Origin: Deinococcus actinosclerus
GTDB taxonomy: Bacteria > Deinococcota > Deinococci > Deinococcales > Deinococcaceae
DNA: 64,000 bases
Direction of reading: 5' to 3'
NCBI RefSeq assembly: GCF_001507665.1
Contig: NZ_CP013910.1
Location: forward strand, 1,921,501-1,985,500
The notes beneath the pieces were generated by a model. The model saw nothing but the letters and a program-made list of their open reading frames with translations, made no database searches and had not been told where the DNA came from. This document shows, in pieces, positions 49,500-62,132 of the stretch. Within the stretch, counting starts at the first letter, position 1; the number at the start of each line of letters is the position of its first letter. The position numbers and the translations under genes were made by a program.

Positions 49500-51263
49500 T
49501 TATTTGAAGCGGAAGTAGGCTTTCTGGCTGGTGCCGTCGGCCAGGGTGAGGGTGAAGGTGCGGCAGCTGCCGGCCCAGGCGCTGTTGGTCTTCCAGATGT
49601 ACACGTACTGTCCAGCGGTGGCGTCCCAGGTGAGGCTGCTGTTGCCGGCGGTGACGGTTTCCTCGACGGGGGCTTCGGTGGCGCCGCAGCTGTTGGCGGC
49701 GGAGGTGGGGGCGTTGGGCGCGAGGATGGTCATGCCCTGGTAGCCGCCGAGTCTGAATTTGACGGGTACGGCGCTGCCGGCCTTGACGGTGTTCACGACG
49801 CCGCCCATGTCGATCGGCTGGAAGAAGCCGGTGAAGGCGTAGGTGACGCTGATGGGGAATGAGCCGGTGGCCTGGTTGCCGGCGTTGTCGGTGGCGGCGC
49901 AGGTGGCGAGGGTGGTGCCGACGGAGAGGGTGCTTCCGCTGGCAGGCGTGCAGTTGAGGCCAGCCAGCCCGCTGATGGCGGCGTCAGCGGTGGCGGCGTA
50001 GGTCACGGTGGCCTGACTGTTGGCGGTGGCCGTGACGTTGACGCCGCTGGGGAGGCTGAGGACGGGTCTGGTCGCGTCGCGTTTCACGGTGATGCTGGCG
50101 GCCGCGCTGGTGTTGCCGGCGTTGTCCGTGCAGGTGGCGGTAGCGGCGTAGGCGGCGCTGTCGGCCGTGAGGGCGGCAGGGGCCGTGCAGGTCCCGATGC
50201 CGCTGAGGTTGTCCTGGCCGGTGACGCTGAAGCTGACGTCGCTGGTGTACCAGCCGTTCTGGCCCTGGGTGCCGCTGGGGGTGACGCTGGCGGTCGGCGC
50301 GGTGGCGTCGCGTTTCACGGTGACGCTGGCCTGGGCGGTGTTTCCGGCGTTGTCGGTGCAGCTGAGGGCGGCCGTGTGGCTGGCCGCGTCGGTGGTCAGC
50401 GGGTCGGTACCGCTGGCTTCGCAGCTGGCGATACCGCTGGTGGCGTCGGCGCGGGTGGTCTCGAAGGTGACGTCACTGGTGTACCAGCCGTTCTGGCCCT
50501 GGGTGCCGCCGGGGGTCACGGTGACGTCCGGGAGTGTGGCGTCGCGTTTGATGGTGACGGTCTGGGTGCTGGTGCCGCCCGCGCTGGTCGCCGAGCAGGT
50601 GAGGGTCTGTCCGGTGGTGTCCTCGGTCAGGGTGACTGATGGGCAGGGGGCGCTGGTCACGCCGCTGTCGGGATCGGTGGTATTCCAGACGACCGTGACA
50701 TCCCCGGTGTACCAGCCGTTCTGGCCCTGAGGGCCGGTGATGGTCGGCGTGACCACCGGGGGCGTGCTGTCGGTCGGGGTGGGGGCCACCACCTGCACGG
50801 TGAACCGGGCGGCGGTATTGGTGCCCTGGGCGCCCGCAGCGCTGACGGTCAGGGTGACGACTGTGCCGACCGGAGCGTTGGGATTCACGGTGTACGTGAG
50901 GGAGCGTGCGTTCAGTGAGCCGCAGCCCGTTATGGGGGAGGAGGGGCCCGCGTTGGCGATGACTGACGGGTCGCTGGAGGCGAGTGAGAAGGTGACCTGG
51001 CCGCCGTTGCCGGTGGCGTTGCAGCCCTGTTTCCCGTCGCCGTTGGTGGGGTCGAGGTAGAAGCTGGCCGATCCGGTCTGGCCGGGTTCCTTGGTGACGT
51101 TACCGGTCGGGACGACCCCGTTGACGTTCACGATCACCAGGTCCTGGGCCTTGACGGCGCCGCCCGTATGGGCGGCCGGAGGAGCCGGGGGTGAGACTGG
51201 GGCCTGGTGGCAGGCGGCAAGCAGCAGGGTGAGGGTGGCGAGGGCCGGGAGGTGTGCCTTCAT
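49500..51263 (-). CDS. surface lipoprotein with OmpL47-like repeats, HYR-like and PxKF domains
   Basis: A 587-residue lipoprotein: signal with LLLAAC and acylated Cys18; an N-terminal beta domain (residues about 40-160); three repeats starting QGQNGWYTSDV (about residues 180, 256 and 333), of the OmpL47 type, each with a Cys pair (SCTDNAGNT type); an HYR-like Ig module (about 398-475, LAGLNCTPASGSTLSVG); and a C-terminal PxKF domain (FFQPIDMGGVVNTVKAGSAV). Such proteins are adhesion or surface-layer-like. The ATG at 51263 has an AAAGGAG site. It converges on the giant Ig-like lipoprotein, suggesting a surface-protein locus. Confidence 0.83.
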   Translation of the reverse strand: MKAHLPALATLTLLLAACHQAPVSPPAPPAAHTGGAVKAQDLVIVNVNGVVPTGNVTKEPGQTGSASFYLDPTNGDGKQGCNATGNGGQVTFSLASSDPSVIANAGPSSPITGCGSLNARSLTYTVNPNAPVGTVVTLTVSAAGAQGTNTAARFTVQVVAPTPTDSTPPVVTPTITGPQGQNGWYTGDVTVVWNTTDPDSGVTSAPCPSVTLTEDTTGQTLTCSATSAGGTSTQTVTIKRDATLPDVTVTPGGTQGQNGWYTSDVTFETTRADATSGIASCEASGTDPLTTDAASHTAALSCTDNAGNTAQASVTVKRDATAPTASVTPSGTQGQNGWYTSDVSFSVTGQDNLSGIGTCTAPAALTADSAAYAATATCTDNAGNTSAAASITVKRDATRPVLSLPSGVNVTATANSQATVTYAATADAAISGLAGLNCTPASGSTLSVGTTLATCAATDNAGNQATGSFPISVTYAFTGFFQPIDMGGVVNTVKAGSAVPVKFRLGGYQGMTILAPNAPTSAANSCGATEAPVEETVTAGNSSLTWDATAGQYVYIWKTNSAWAGSCRTFTLTLADGTSQKAYFRFK

Positions 51264-51481
51264 ATGGGCTCCTTTCCGTGGGCGGGTCTCACCATTCGCT
51301 CGTTCTGTCCGAGGTGACCGGGTTACGGGACAGAGGTCAATGCGGCCCATGGCGGCGCGCTGGACAGCGAGCCGTTTCGATGTTGAACGTGTATGTTCTG
51401 GGCCTCAGCGTAATGCATCCTTTTCTCACATTGCCCATGATGTGCCGCTTGCCGGGGGCATCCTTTCGGGGGGGAGCCCCC

Positions 51482-51880
51482 CTACCAGCCGTTGGGATCG
51501 TAGTCGGGTTCCTCGATGAGGAGCCAGAGGCTGCGGTCCTGCTCGCTGGCGTTGGTCTGGGCGTCCAGCAGGGTGCGTTCCAGTTCCGTGGCGAGGTGGG
51601 GGTGGCGGCGGCGGAAGTGGGCGTAGTCGCAGAGGATGAGGGCGTAGCGGGCGCTGATCTGCTCGGGGTCGGTGAGGACGTCGTAGAGGGCGTCCCAGTT
51701 GCGGCCGAAGGTGTCGCGCAGGCCCAGGCCCTTGAGGAAGGCGAGCATCAGGCTGTCCTTGTCGTGGACGGTGCCGAAGTTGATTTCGCGCACGGCGATC
51801 TGGTAGCCGGCGGCGATGATGCGGGGTTCGTGCGGCGCGGTCTGGAGACCGCTGGGGGGTTCGTTGAAGATCTGGATCAT
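51482..51880 (-). CDS. barstar-family ribonuclease inhibitor
   Basis: A 132-residue protein with the barstar fold: the central GRNWDALYDVLTDPEQ segment (about residues 59-74) is the diagnostic helix-loop, and AYALILCDYAHF-like and LWLLIEEPDY strands follow. Barstar inserts an acidic helix into the active site of its RNase partner in the cytosol. The start overlaps the stop of the RNase gene by four bases, so inhibitor and enzyme are made together, RNase first. No signal peptide, as expected for an inhibitor protecting the producer. Confidence 0.88.
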   Translation of the reverse strand: MIQIFNEPPSGLQTAPHEPRIIAAGYQIAVREINFGTVHDKDSLMLAFLKGLGLRDTFGRNWDALYDVLTDPEQISARYALILCDYAHFRRRHPHLATELERTLLDAQTNASEQDRSLWLLIEEPDYDPNGW

Positions 51881-52362
51881 GGCTGGAGGCTCCTGAAGGT
51901 GCGGTAGTGGTCGGCGGTGTAGTAGCAGTCGTCGGTGCGGGTGTCGGGCTGGCCGCCGCAGATGATGCGCCGCGCGCCGCGGTCGGTCTCGCCGGGCGTG
52001 GGGACGGTGTACTCGCGGTAGTAGCCGCCAGGTTGCCGGGGGAGGCGGCGTTCGCGGTTGCCGAAGGGGCTGCCGTCCTTGGCGTAGCGGAAGGGGCCGC
52101 CCTGGGCGATCTGCCGCATGACCTGCTGTCCCTCGCGGGGCAGGGCGCTGACGGGGAGCGCGCCGCGCGTCGTCTGCTGGGTCGTGGTGGTCTGGCGCTG
52201 GCTGACCGTGCCGGGGTTGGTGGGGCCGCTGCCTGTCGTGACGGTGGTGCGGGTGGTGACCCGCGTGCTGTCGCTCCGGATCACGGTGGCGTCGTCCGGG
52301 GCGGCGCAGGCACCCAGGAGCAGGGGAATGAGGAGGAGCAGGGCGGGGCGGGCGGGCTTCAC
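51877..52362 (-). CDS. barnase-like guanine-specific ribonuclease, lipoprotein form
   Basis: A 161-residue RNase of the N1/T1/barnase superfamily. Signal LLLIPLLLGAC with lipobox Cys19, a Thr/Gln-rich spacer (about residues 25-66), then the catalytic domain: GGPFRYAKDGSPFGNRERRLP, YYREYTVPTPG with catalytic Glu117, GARRII with the catalytic Arg, and ADHY with catalytic His152. It cleaves single-stranded RNA, preferring G. The lipobox means it may stay tethered to the envelope. The GTG start is supported by TAGACT six bases upstream. It overlaps the barstar gene. Confidence 0.87.
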   Translation of the reverse strand: MKPARPALLLLIPLLLGACAAPDDATVIRSDSTRVTTRTTVTTGSGPTNPGTVSQRQTTTTQQTTRGALPVSALPREGQQVMRQIAQGGPFRYAKDGSPFGNRERRLPRQPGGYYREYTVPTPGETDRGARRIICGGQPDTRTDDCYYTADHYRTFRSLQP

Positions 52363-52366
52363 CCGG

Positions 52367-53374
52367 TTAGTCTAGGCTGCGGGCTCTGAGCCACCCCAGC
52401 AGGTCTTCTTGCAGGTGGGTTAATCCCTTGTACGTGACCTGTGTGGGCGTCATGGATTCGATGGCGGCGGCGAGGGCCTGGGCGTGCGCGGGCGTCTGCA
52501 CGGCCTCCCGCAGGGGATGGATCAGCGGGCGGATGGTGAACAGGGCGCCATACGCGGCGGGGAAGCCGGTGAGGGTCTGGCGTTCCACCCGCAGGACGGC
52601 GCGGTCCGGGTCGAAGCGGGTGTGCGCGGCGCGGTCCTCGTCGGGTGGCGCGGCGGGGTGATGGTCCAGGCGACCCGTCATGCTGAGGCCCCACGCGAAG
52701 CGGATGAACGGCCCGCGCGTGACGGCGGCCTCCACGAGGCGGGGCGCCGTGGCGTTCATGGGTGCGCTGCCCGCGACGGGTTCGTGAACGGCGCGGAAGT
52801 CGCGGCCCAGCTTGTCGCGCGGGTCCCAGTGCTGCGGCAGCAGGACGTGCGTGGCGGCCAGCCAGTCCGCGCCGGTGTAGGGGTCGCGGGCAATGAGGGC
52901 GAGGTCCTCCTGCGCGTTCAGGCCCAGGAAGTCCAGGGCGTGCAGGGGCTGCACCCCGTCGACCAGCGCGGCGTGCGGGGCGGGGAAGTGCCTGAGGTCG
53001 TGCACGGCGTTCCAGCGGGGGTCGAGGGTGGCCTGCCAGCCCAGCAGGTCGTTGCGCAGTCGCGCGCCATCCCAGGTGATCATCCCGCCACTGTCGCGGG
53101 CCAGGGTCGCGGCGATGTGGGTCAGCGCCGCCCCTCGCAGGTCCGGGGTCAGGGCGGCCTCACCCATGTACTCGTGGGCAGCGCGGGCGTGCGCGGCGAC
53201 CTTGCCCGCGATGAATGCGGGGTACGCGTCGTCCAGCGTGAAGGTGTGCCCCTCCGGGCGGGGGTCGTCCAGCCAAGGAATGGGCTGCTGGCCCATGCGG
53301 TACAGGCCGGCAGAGACGGCGTACGTCCCGTTCAGGAACGGGCGGTAGAGGGTGGGTGGGGCCACGCCCCGCAT
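52367..53374 (-). CDS. DUF3445 heme-dependent oxidative N-demethylase family protein
   Basis: A 335-residue DUF3445 protein. The signature second half LRVERQTLTGFPAAYGALFTIR matches the heme-dependent oxidative demethylase family, in which this stretch lies beside the heme. Earlier, the conserved DEDLALIARD-like region reads QEDLALIARDPYTG, and WDPRDKLGRDFRAVHEPV follows. Members remove methyl groups from tertiary amines using a PAS-like heme domain; the substrate is unknown here. It ends four bases from the RNase start and faces the same way, but the RNase has its own promoter box. Confidence 0.75.
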   Translation of the reverse strand: MRGVAPPTLYRPFLNGTYAVSAGLYRMGQQPIPWLDDPRPEGHTFTLDDAYPAFIAGKVAAHARAAHEYMGEAALTPDLRGAALTHIAATLARDSGGMITWDGARLRNDLLGWQATLDPRWNAVHDLRHFPAPHAALVDGVQPLHALDFLGLNAQEDLALIARDPYTGADWLAATHVLLPQHWDPRDKLGRDFRAVHEPVAGSAPMNATAPRLVEAAVTRGPFIRFAWGLSMTGRLDHHPAAPPDEDRAAHTRFDPDRAVLRVERQTLTGFPAAYGALFTIRPLIHPLREAVQTPAHAQALAAAIESMTPTQVTYKGLTHLQEDLLGWLRARSLD

Positions 53375-53391
53375 TCTGGCAGGACAGCGGT

Positions 53392-53425
53392 GGGGGCGGC
53401 CTGTCGTGTGGATCAGGCCGCCCCC
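53392..53425. terminator. uppP terminator
   Basis: Twelve-base perfect arms (53392-53403 and 53414-53425) around a ten-base loop, after the reverse-strand uppP stop and upstream of the DUF3445 gene. Confidence 0.75.
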
Positions 53426-53437
53426 GGTGTCAGAGCC

Positions 53438-54262
53438 TCAGGCGAGGTTGCCGTTGTTCAGCACGCCCGCCGCGATCAGCACGAGGATCAGTACGCCGAC
53501 CACGACGCGGTAGATCGCGAAGGGTTTGAAGTTGTTGGTGGACACGAAGCGCAGGAGCCACCCGATGGACAGGTACGCCACCACGAAGCTCACGGCGGCG
53601 CCCAGCAGCACGTTCAGCACGCCGATCTCGGCGAGGATGTCGCGGCTCTTGATGAAGTCCAGCAGCGCCGCGCCGCCCAGGGTGGGCACGCCCAGGTAGA
53701 AGCTGAACTTCGTGGCGGTGGGCCGGTCCAGACCCAGGATCATGCCGCCCAGGATGGAACTCGCGGAGCGGGAGAACCCGGGCCACAGCAGCGCGAGGCA
53801 CTGCAGCGTGCCGATCATCAGCGAGCGGCGCACGCCGATCTTCTCGATGGCGTCCACGTTGGGCGTGACGCGGCGCGATTCGATCAGCCACATCAGGATG
53901 CCGCCCACGATCAGCGCCCAGGCGACCACGCTGGGACGGAACAGGTACGCCTTGATGGTGTCGCCGAACAGCACCCCCAGGATCACGGCGGGAATGCAGG
54001 CCACGACCACGCCCAGCCACAGGTTCTGCTGGGTCTTATCGCGGCCGATGTGGCGGATCTGCAGGAAGTCCTTCCAGTAGTAGGCGAGCACGGCCAGGAT
54101 CGCGCCGCCCTGGATGACGACCTCGAAGGTGTCCTTGACTTCCTTCGACCACGGCACGCCCATCAGGTTGCCGGTGAGGATCAGGTGCCCGGTGGAGCTG
54201 ATCGGCAGGAACTCGGTGATCCCCTCGACGATCCCGTAAACGATGGCGTAGAACCAGTCCAT
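53438..54262 (-). CDS. uppP: undecaprenyl-diphosphatase
   Basis: A 274-residue BacA/UppP membrane enzyme that dephosphorylates undecaprenyl pyrophosphate to recycle the lipid carrier for peptidoglycan; overexpression gives bacitracin resistance. The two active-site blocks are EGITEFLPISSTGHL (about residues 14-28) and PGFSRSASSILGG (about 163-175), and eight hydrophobic helices are evident. The ATG at 54262 is preferred over an upstream TTG because TACACT abuts the TTG and would lie eight bases before the ATG. It diverges from the kinase gene. Confidence 0.95.
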   Translation of the reverse strand: MDWFYAIVYGIVEGITEFLPISSTGHLILTGNLMGVPWSKEVKDTFEVVIQGGAILAVLAYYWKDFLQIRHIGRDKTQQNLWLGVVVACIPAVILGVLFGDTIKAYLFRPSVVAWALIVGGILMWLIESRRVTPNVDAIEKIGVRRSLMIGTLQCLALLWPGFSRSASSILGGMILGLDRPTATKFSFYLGVPTLGGAALLDFIKSRDILAEIGVLNVLLGAAVSFVVAYLSIGWLLRFVSTNNFKPFAIYRVVVGVLILVLIAAGVLNNGNLA

Positions 54263-54343
54263 AAGGGCCAAGTGTAAGCCCTGTCACGCCCTGCGGCGCG
54301 TCCCCCTTTGGATGCACCCCCGTTCCGGGGCAGACTGACCGGC

Positions 54344-55138
54344 ATGAGTCTGGAGGCTGACCTGATCCGCTGGGGGCTGACGCCGGACGGCGCGGCGATC
54401 CGCACGCCGGGCAGCGATCTGATGCCCGTGTGCTGGCAGGGCCGGGCGGCGATGATGAAGGTGGCCCGCAGCGCGGAGGAGGTGCGGGGCCACGACCTGA
54501 TGGTGTGGCTGGACGGGCAGGGCGCGGCCCGTGTGTTCAAACATGGGGGGGAGGCGCTGCTGCTGGAACGCCTGGAGACGACCCCATCGCTGGCGGGCTG
54601 GGCGCTGACTGGCCGGGATGACGTGGCGACGCGGGTGCTGTGCGGCGCGGCGGCGGGTGTGCATGCGGCGCGTGTGACTCCCTGGCCGGACCTGCCGGGT
54701 CTCCCCCGCTGGTTCGGGTCGCTGGAGGCTGCACAGGGCCGGGGCGAGGGATTTGCGCGGGCCTGGGCCACCGCGCGGCGCCTGCTGGCTGACCAGCGGG
54801 ACGTGCGTCCGCTGCACGGTGATCTGCATCACGGGAACGTCCTGCGCAGCCCGGAGCGGGGCTGGCTGGTCATCGATCCGAAGGGACTGATCGGGGAGCG
54901 GACCTTCGATTTCGCGAACATGCTGTGCAACCCGAATCTGAATCACGCGCTGAGGCCGGAGCGGCTGGCGCGGCAGGCGGCTCTGATCGCCCGGGAGGCC
55001 GGGCTGGACCACGCGCGGCTGCTGGGGTGGGTGGGGGCATATGCGGGTCTCTCGGCGGCGTGGCATCTGGAGGACGGTCAGGAGGAGCAGGCGCGGCAGT
55101 CGCTGGCGATCTCGGCGCTGGCCCACAGCCTCCTCTGA
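54344..55138 (+). CDS. APH-type small-molecule kinase (StrB/hydroxyurea kinase group)
   Basis: A 264-residue phosphotransferase of the aminoglycoside/hydroxyurea kinase family. The Brenner motif PLHGDLHHGNVL (about residues 164-175) holds the catalytic Asp and Asn, and WLVIDPKGLIGERTFDFANML (about 181-201) carries the DPKG metal Asp typical of the APH(6) group. Chromosomal members often have no proven antibiotic role. CAGACT seven bases before the ATG is the likely -10 box; an in-frame upstream start at 54308 lacks support. It lies between uppP and the rpsB promoter. Confidence 0.85.
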   Translation: MSLEADLIRWGLTPDGAAIRTPGSDLMPVCWQGRAAMMKVARSAEEVRGHDLMVWLDGQGAARVFKHGGEALLLERLETTPSLAGWALTGRDDVATRVLCGAAAGVHAARVTPWPDLPGLPRWFGSLEAAQGRGEGFARAWATARRLLADQRDVRPLHGDLHHGNVLRSPERGWLVIDPKGLIGERTFDFANMLCNPNLNHALRPERLARQAALIAREAGLDHARLLGWVGAYAGLSAAWHLEDGQEEQARQSLAISALAHSLL

Positions 55139-55202
55139 GCGGCCTGTCCGCCCTGTTCACCCGACCTCCGCTCTCCCCTTCCCGCTCGGGCCTCCCATCG
55201 CG

Positions 55203-55357
55203 TATAATTTCCGTTTGGGTGCCCCCGTGATCCTGCCCTGCGCGCTCGAGCGTCGCGCTGCGGCCTGGCCCCACCACATGCGGAAGGACGTTCTTCCTGA
55301 CGCGGGGCTGGCACGAGGACGGCAAACTTTTCCCGAACACAACGCTCAGGAGTCACC
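55203..55357 (+). promoter_or_regulatory. rpsB promoter and leader
   Basis: TATAAT (55203-55208) with a weak TTCCCG about 18 bases upstream starts a transcript with a leader of roughly 140 bases, long for this genome. The leader contains GC-rich pairing segments (around 55250-55320), and GGAG lies seven bases before the ATG. In several bacteria the rpsB leader binds S2 for autogenous control; that role is inferred. Confidence 0.6.
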
Positions 55358-56101
<744 letters not shown>

Positions 56102-56233
56102 GCACGGGACCCAGGGGGGACGCGTCCCGGCGCAGGCCGATCAAGGGCGCGCCCCCCTTTTCCCGCGCAGCGCAGCTCCGAACCCGACTCCGAAGCCCGA
56201 GATGCGGGCTTCACGCCCACAGGAGGCAACACC

Positions 56234-57028
56234 ATGCTGGAATCGATCAAGAAACTCCGCGAACTGACCGGCGCGGGCATGATGGACGTCAAGAAGGCCC
56301 TCGCCGACGCCGACAACAACGAAGAGAAGGCCATCGCCCTGCTGCGCGAGCGCGGCATCGCCAAGGCCGTCAAGAAGGGCGACCGCGAAGCCAAGGAAGG
56401 CATCGTGCGCTTCGCCGTGGACGGCAACCGCGCCGCCATCGTCGAAGTGAACAGCGAGACCGACTTCGTGGCCCGCAACAGCGACTTCCAAGCTGTCGTC
56501 GAGAAGCTCGCGCAGGCCGCGCTGGCCGCCAAGACCAGCGACCTCGACACCTTCAAGGCGTACACCGTGGACGGCGAGACCGTCGCCGACCTGGTCGCCG
56601 CGACCGCCGGCAAGATCGGTGAGAACATCGTCCTGAACAAGGTCGCGTACCTCGAGGGCAGCACCGTCGCCGGCTACGTGCACAGCAACGGCAAGATCGG
56701 CGTGCTCGTGGACGTCGAGGGCGGCAGCGAGGCCCAGGCCAAGGACGTCGCCCTGCACGTCGCCGCCGAGCGCCCCCAGTTCCTCACCCGTGACGAAGTG
56801 GACTCCAGCGACATCGAAAAAGAGCGCGAGATCCTCACGAACAAGGCGCTGAACGAAGGCAAGCCCCAGCAGATCGTCGAGAAGATCGTCGAGGGCCAGA
56901 TCGGCAAGTTCTACTCCGAGAAGGTGCTGCCCGAGCAGGCCTTCGTGAAGGACAACAGCCTGACCGTCGCCAAGTACCTGGGCGGCGCGACCGTGAAGCG
57001 CTTCGTCCGCTTCGAGATCGGCGCTTAA
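56234..57028 (+). CDS. tsf: elongation factor Ts
   Basis: A 264-residue EF-Ts, the nucleotide exchange factor of EF-Tu. The N-terminal UBA-like helix pair (ELTGAGMMDVKKALADADNN) is followed by the EF-Tu contact motif EVNSETDFVARN (about residues 76-87, Asp-Phe) and the core domain, which ends with VKRFVRFEIGA. The ATG has an AGGAGG site. The family's coiled-coil insertion is present, making it longer than the short Thermus form. A terminator follows at 57039. Confidence 0.98.
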   Translation: MLESIKKLRELTGAGMMDVKKALADADNNEEKAIALLRERGIAKAVKKGDREAKEGIVRFAVDGNRAAIVEVNSETDFVARNSDFQAVVEKLAQAALAAKTSDLDTFKAYTVDGETVADLVAATAGKIGENIVLNKVAYLEGSTVAGYVHSNGKIGVLVDVEGGSEAQAKDVALHVAAERPQFLTRDEVDSSDIEKEREILTNKALNEGKPQQIVEKIVEGQIGKFYSEKVLPEQAFVKDNSLTVAKYLGGATVKRFVRFEIGA

Positions 57029-57038
57029 AGTCCCTCAC

Positions 57039-57060
57039 AGGCCCCCCGCTGCGGGGGCCT
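57039..57060 (+). terminator. tsf terminator
   Basis: Eight-base perfect arms (57039-57046 and 57053-57060) with a six-base loop, eleven bases after the tsf stop. Confidence 0.75.
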
Positions 57061-57175
57061 TCGCGCGGCGGCCCCCGCGTCACAGCTGGCCGTACCCGTC
57101 AGGGGCACCCGGCAGCCGCCCCGCGCGGTTGCCGGTTTCTCCTGCCCCTTCCCGCCCCCCCATTCGTAGAGGTGA

Positions 57176-57886
<711 letters not shown>

Positions 57887-57920
57887 GACTGACTTCGGTG
57901 GAACGGCTGATTTCAGATGT

Positions 57921-58012
57921 TCCATCCGAGCGGATGCGAGCAGAAGCAAAACGGGTTCCGGGCGTGGAGTTGGCCACCCGGTGCAGTGCCGGGTAGCCAA
58001 AGGAACAGACGG
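57921..58012 (-). repeat. intergenic repeat family, copy B (inverted)
   Basis: On the reverse strand it reads CCGTCTGTTCC, then GGCCAACTCCACGCCCGGAA, then the perfect palindrome CATCCGCTCGGATG, in the same order and spacing as copies A (1383) and C (60816). An internal stem (GGCTACCCGG / CCGGGTGGCC) lies between landmarks one and two. Confidence 0.65.
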
Positions 58013-58091
58013 AATCCGTACGACCCCTGAACGGGCACCGGGCGCCCTGATCGCTTAGACTGGCGACACTTTCCCGCAAGGAGACTCACCC

Positions 58092-58643
<552 letters not shown>

Positions 58644-58722
58644 GGCCCCCCGCCTCCCCTGCCCGTGACCGCCGGTCTCCCCGGCGGCACTTTCCTATGG
58701 CCCGCCTGAGCCCGGAGGCCGC

Positions 58723-59553
<831 letters not shown>

Positions 59554-59616
59554 GGGCAGCGCCAATCGTGCGCGGTCCCGCCGCTTCCGTCCCCCGCGTC
59601 GTCTAGCATGCGGGGG

Positions 59617-60807
59617 ATGAGTCTTTCCGAGGGTGCAGGGCGCGGGATCGCGGTGCTGGGCAGTACGGGCAGCATCGGCACGCAGACGCTGGACGTGGCG
59701 CGGGAGCGCGGCTGGCGGGTGACGGCGCTGGCGGCCGGGCGCAACGTGGAGTTGCTGGCCGCGCAGGTGCGGGAGTTCCGGCCCGGACTGGTCAGCGTGG
59801 ACGCGGGTGTGCTGGCGCAGGCACGGGAGGCGCTGCCGGGCGTGCGCGTGATCGCCGACCCGGCCGAGGTGGCGAGTGTGCCGACCGGGGTGGTCGTGAA
59901 CGCCATGAGCGGCCTGATCGGCCTGTCGCCCACCCGCGCGGCGCTGGAGGGGGGGCAGGCCGTGGCGCTGGCGACGAAGGAGGCGATGGTGACGGCCGCG
60001 CACCTGATGTGGGAGGCCGCAGCCGTGGGCGGCGGGCGCGTGGTGCCCATCGATTCCGAGCACACCGGGGTGTTCCAGTGCCTGACGGGTGAGGACATGG
60101 CGGACGTGGCCGAGGTGATCCTCACGGCGTCCGGCGGGCCGTTCCGCGAGGGCCCCGCCGACCTGAGCGGCGTGACACCCGAGCAGGCCCTGCGGCACCC
60201 GTCGTGGAGCATGGGCCCGAAGGTCACGATCGACAGCGCTACTCTGATGAACAAGGGGCTGGAGGTCATGGAGTGCGCCAGCCTGTACGGCCTGCCGCTG
60301 TCGCAGGTGGGCGTGGTGGTGCACCCGCAGAGCCTGATCCACGCGGCGGTGCGCTTCCGCGACGGCAGCCTGAAAGCGCAGTTCGGCCCGACCGACATGC
60401 GCCTGCCCATCGCGTACGCCGTGGACGCCGCGCCGACCGGCATGACGCGCCCCGGGGACGTGCGCGGCGCGCGGCGCGGACGCGAGGTGGGCACGCACCT
60501 GGGCTGGCCGATGCGCGGCACCTGGGAGTTCCGCGAACCGGACCTGGACCGCTTCCCGTGCCTGGGCCTCGCGTACCGCGCCGGGGAAGCCGGGGGGCTG
60601 CTGCCGGTCGCGCTGAACGCCGCCGACGAGGTGGCGGTGGACGCCTTCCTGGCCGGGCAGATCGGCTTCACGGATATCCCCAGGCTGCTGGAACGGGTGC
60701 TGGACGACACGCCTGCCGGGACCCTGACCTGGGACACGCTGGCCGAGACGGACGCGTGGGCCCGCACCCGCGCGCAGGAACTCGCCGGCAGCGGGGTACG
60801 CGCGTGA
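59617..60807 (+). CDS. dxr: 1-deoxy-D-xylulose 5-phosphate reductoisomerase
   Basis: A 396-residue enzyme of the MEP isoprenoid route, converting DXP to MEP with NADPH; target of fosmidomycin. [13 protein letters not shown] (about residues 13-25) binds [16 protein letters not shown], the metal/substrate site [13 protein letters not shown], the flexible-loop region [19 protein letters not shown] and [13 protein letters not shown] are all present. The ATG at 59617 is chosen because TAGCAT (59604-59609) lies seven bases before it; another ATG at 59608 overlaps that box. Confidence 0.97.
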   Translation: MSLSEGAGRGIAVLGSTGSIGTQTLDVARERGWRVTALAAGRNVELLAAQVREFRPGLVSVDAGVLAQAREALPGVRVIADPAEVASVPTGVVVNAMSGLIGLSPTRAALEGGQAVALATKEAMVTAAHLMWEAAAVGGGRVVPIDSEHTGVFQCLTGEDMADVAEVILTASGGPFREGPADLSGVTPEQALRHPSWSMGPKVTIDSATLMNKGLEVMECASLYGLPLSQVGVVVHPQSLIHAAVRFRDGSLKAQFGPTDMRLPIAYAVDAAPTGMTRPGDVRGARRGREVGTHLGWPMRGTWEFREPDLDRFPCLGLAYRAGEAGGLLPVALNAADEVAVDAFLAGQIGFTDIPRLLERVLDDTPAGTLTWDTLAETDAWARTRAQELAGSGVRA

Positions 60808-60815
60808 GACGGACA

Positions 60816-60906
60816 CCGTCTGTTGCGTTCGCCCTCCGGGAGGTCGCCGAAGGACGAACTCCACGTCCGGTGCCCGTCCTGCTCCCACTCGCATCCGCTC
60901 GGATGG
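60816..60906 (+). repeat. intergenic repeat family, copy C
   Basis: CCGTCTGTT (60816-60824), GAACTCCACGTCCGG (60856-60870) and CTCGCATCCGCTCGGATGG (60888-60906) repeat the landmarks of copies A and B. The inner stem here is CCTCC/GGAGG (about 60833-60843). It fills most of the gap between dxr and rseP. Confidence 0.65.
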
Positions 60907-60940
60907 CACGGCTGAACCCCGCCGTCCCATCGGAGGCCCT

Positions 60941-62059
<1,119 letters not shown>

Positions 62060-62064
62060 GTCAG

Positions 62065-62110
62065 GCGGCAGCGGGGCCACCGGGATGTCCTCCGGTGGCC
62101 CCGCTGCCGC
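62065..62110. terminator. bidirectional terminator between rseP and alr
   Basis: Nineteen-base perfect arms (62065-62083 and 62092-62110) around an eight-base loop, the longest perfect stem seen in the window, between two convergent genes. Confidence 0.9.
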
Positions 62111-62132
62111 AGATCTCGGGTGAGGACAGCCT

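Noticed and set aside
54344..55138. Acquired aminoglycoside resistance gene.
   Set aside because: The kinase has the family motifs but native codon use, a chromosomal housekeeping setting and no mobile element, so a resistance role is not supported.
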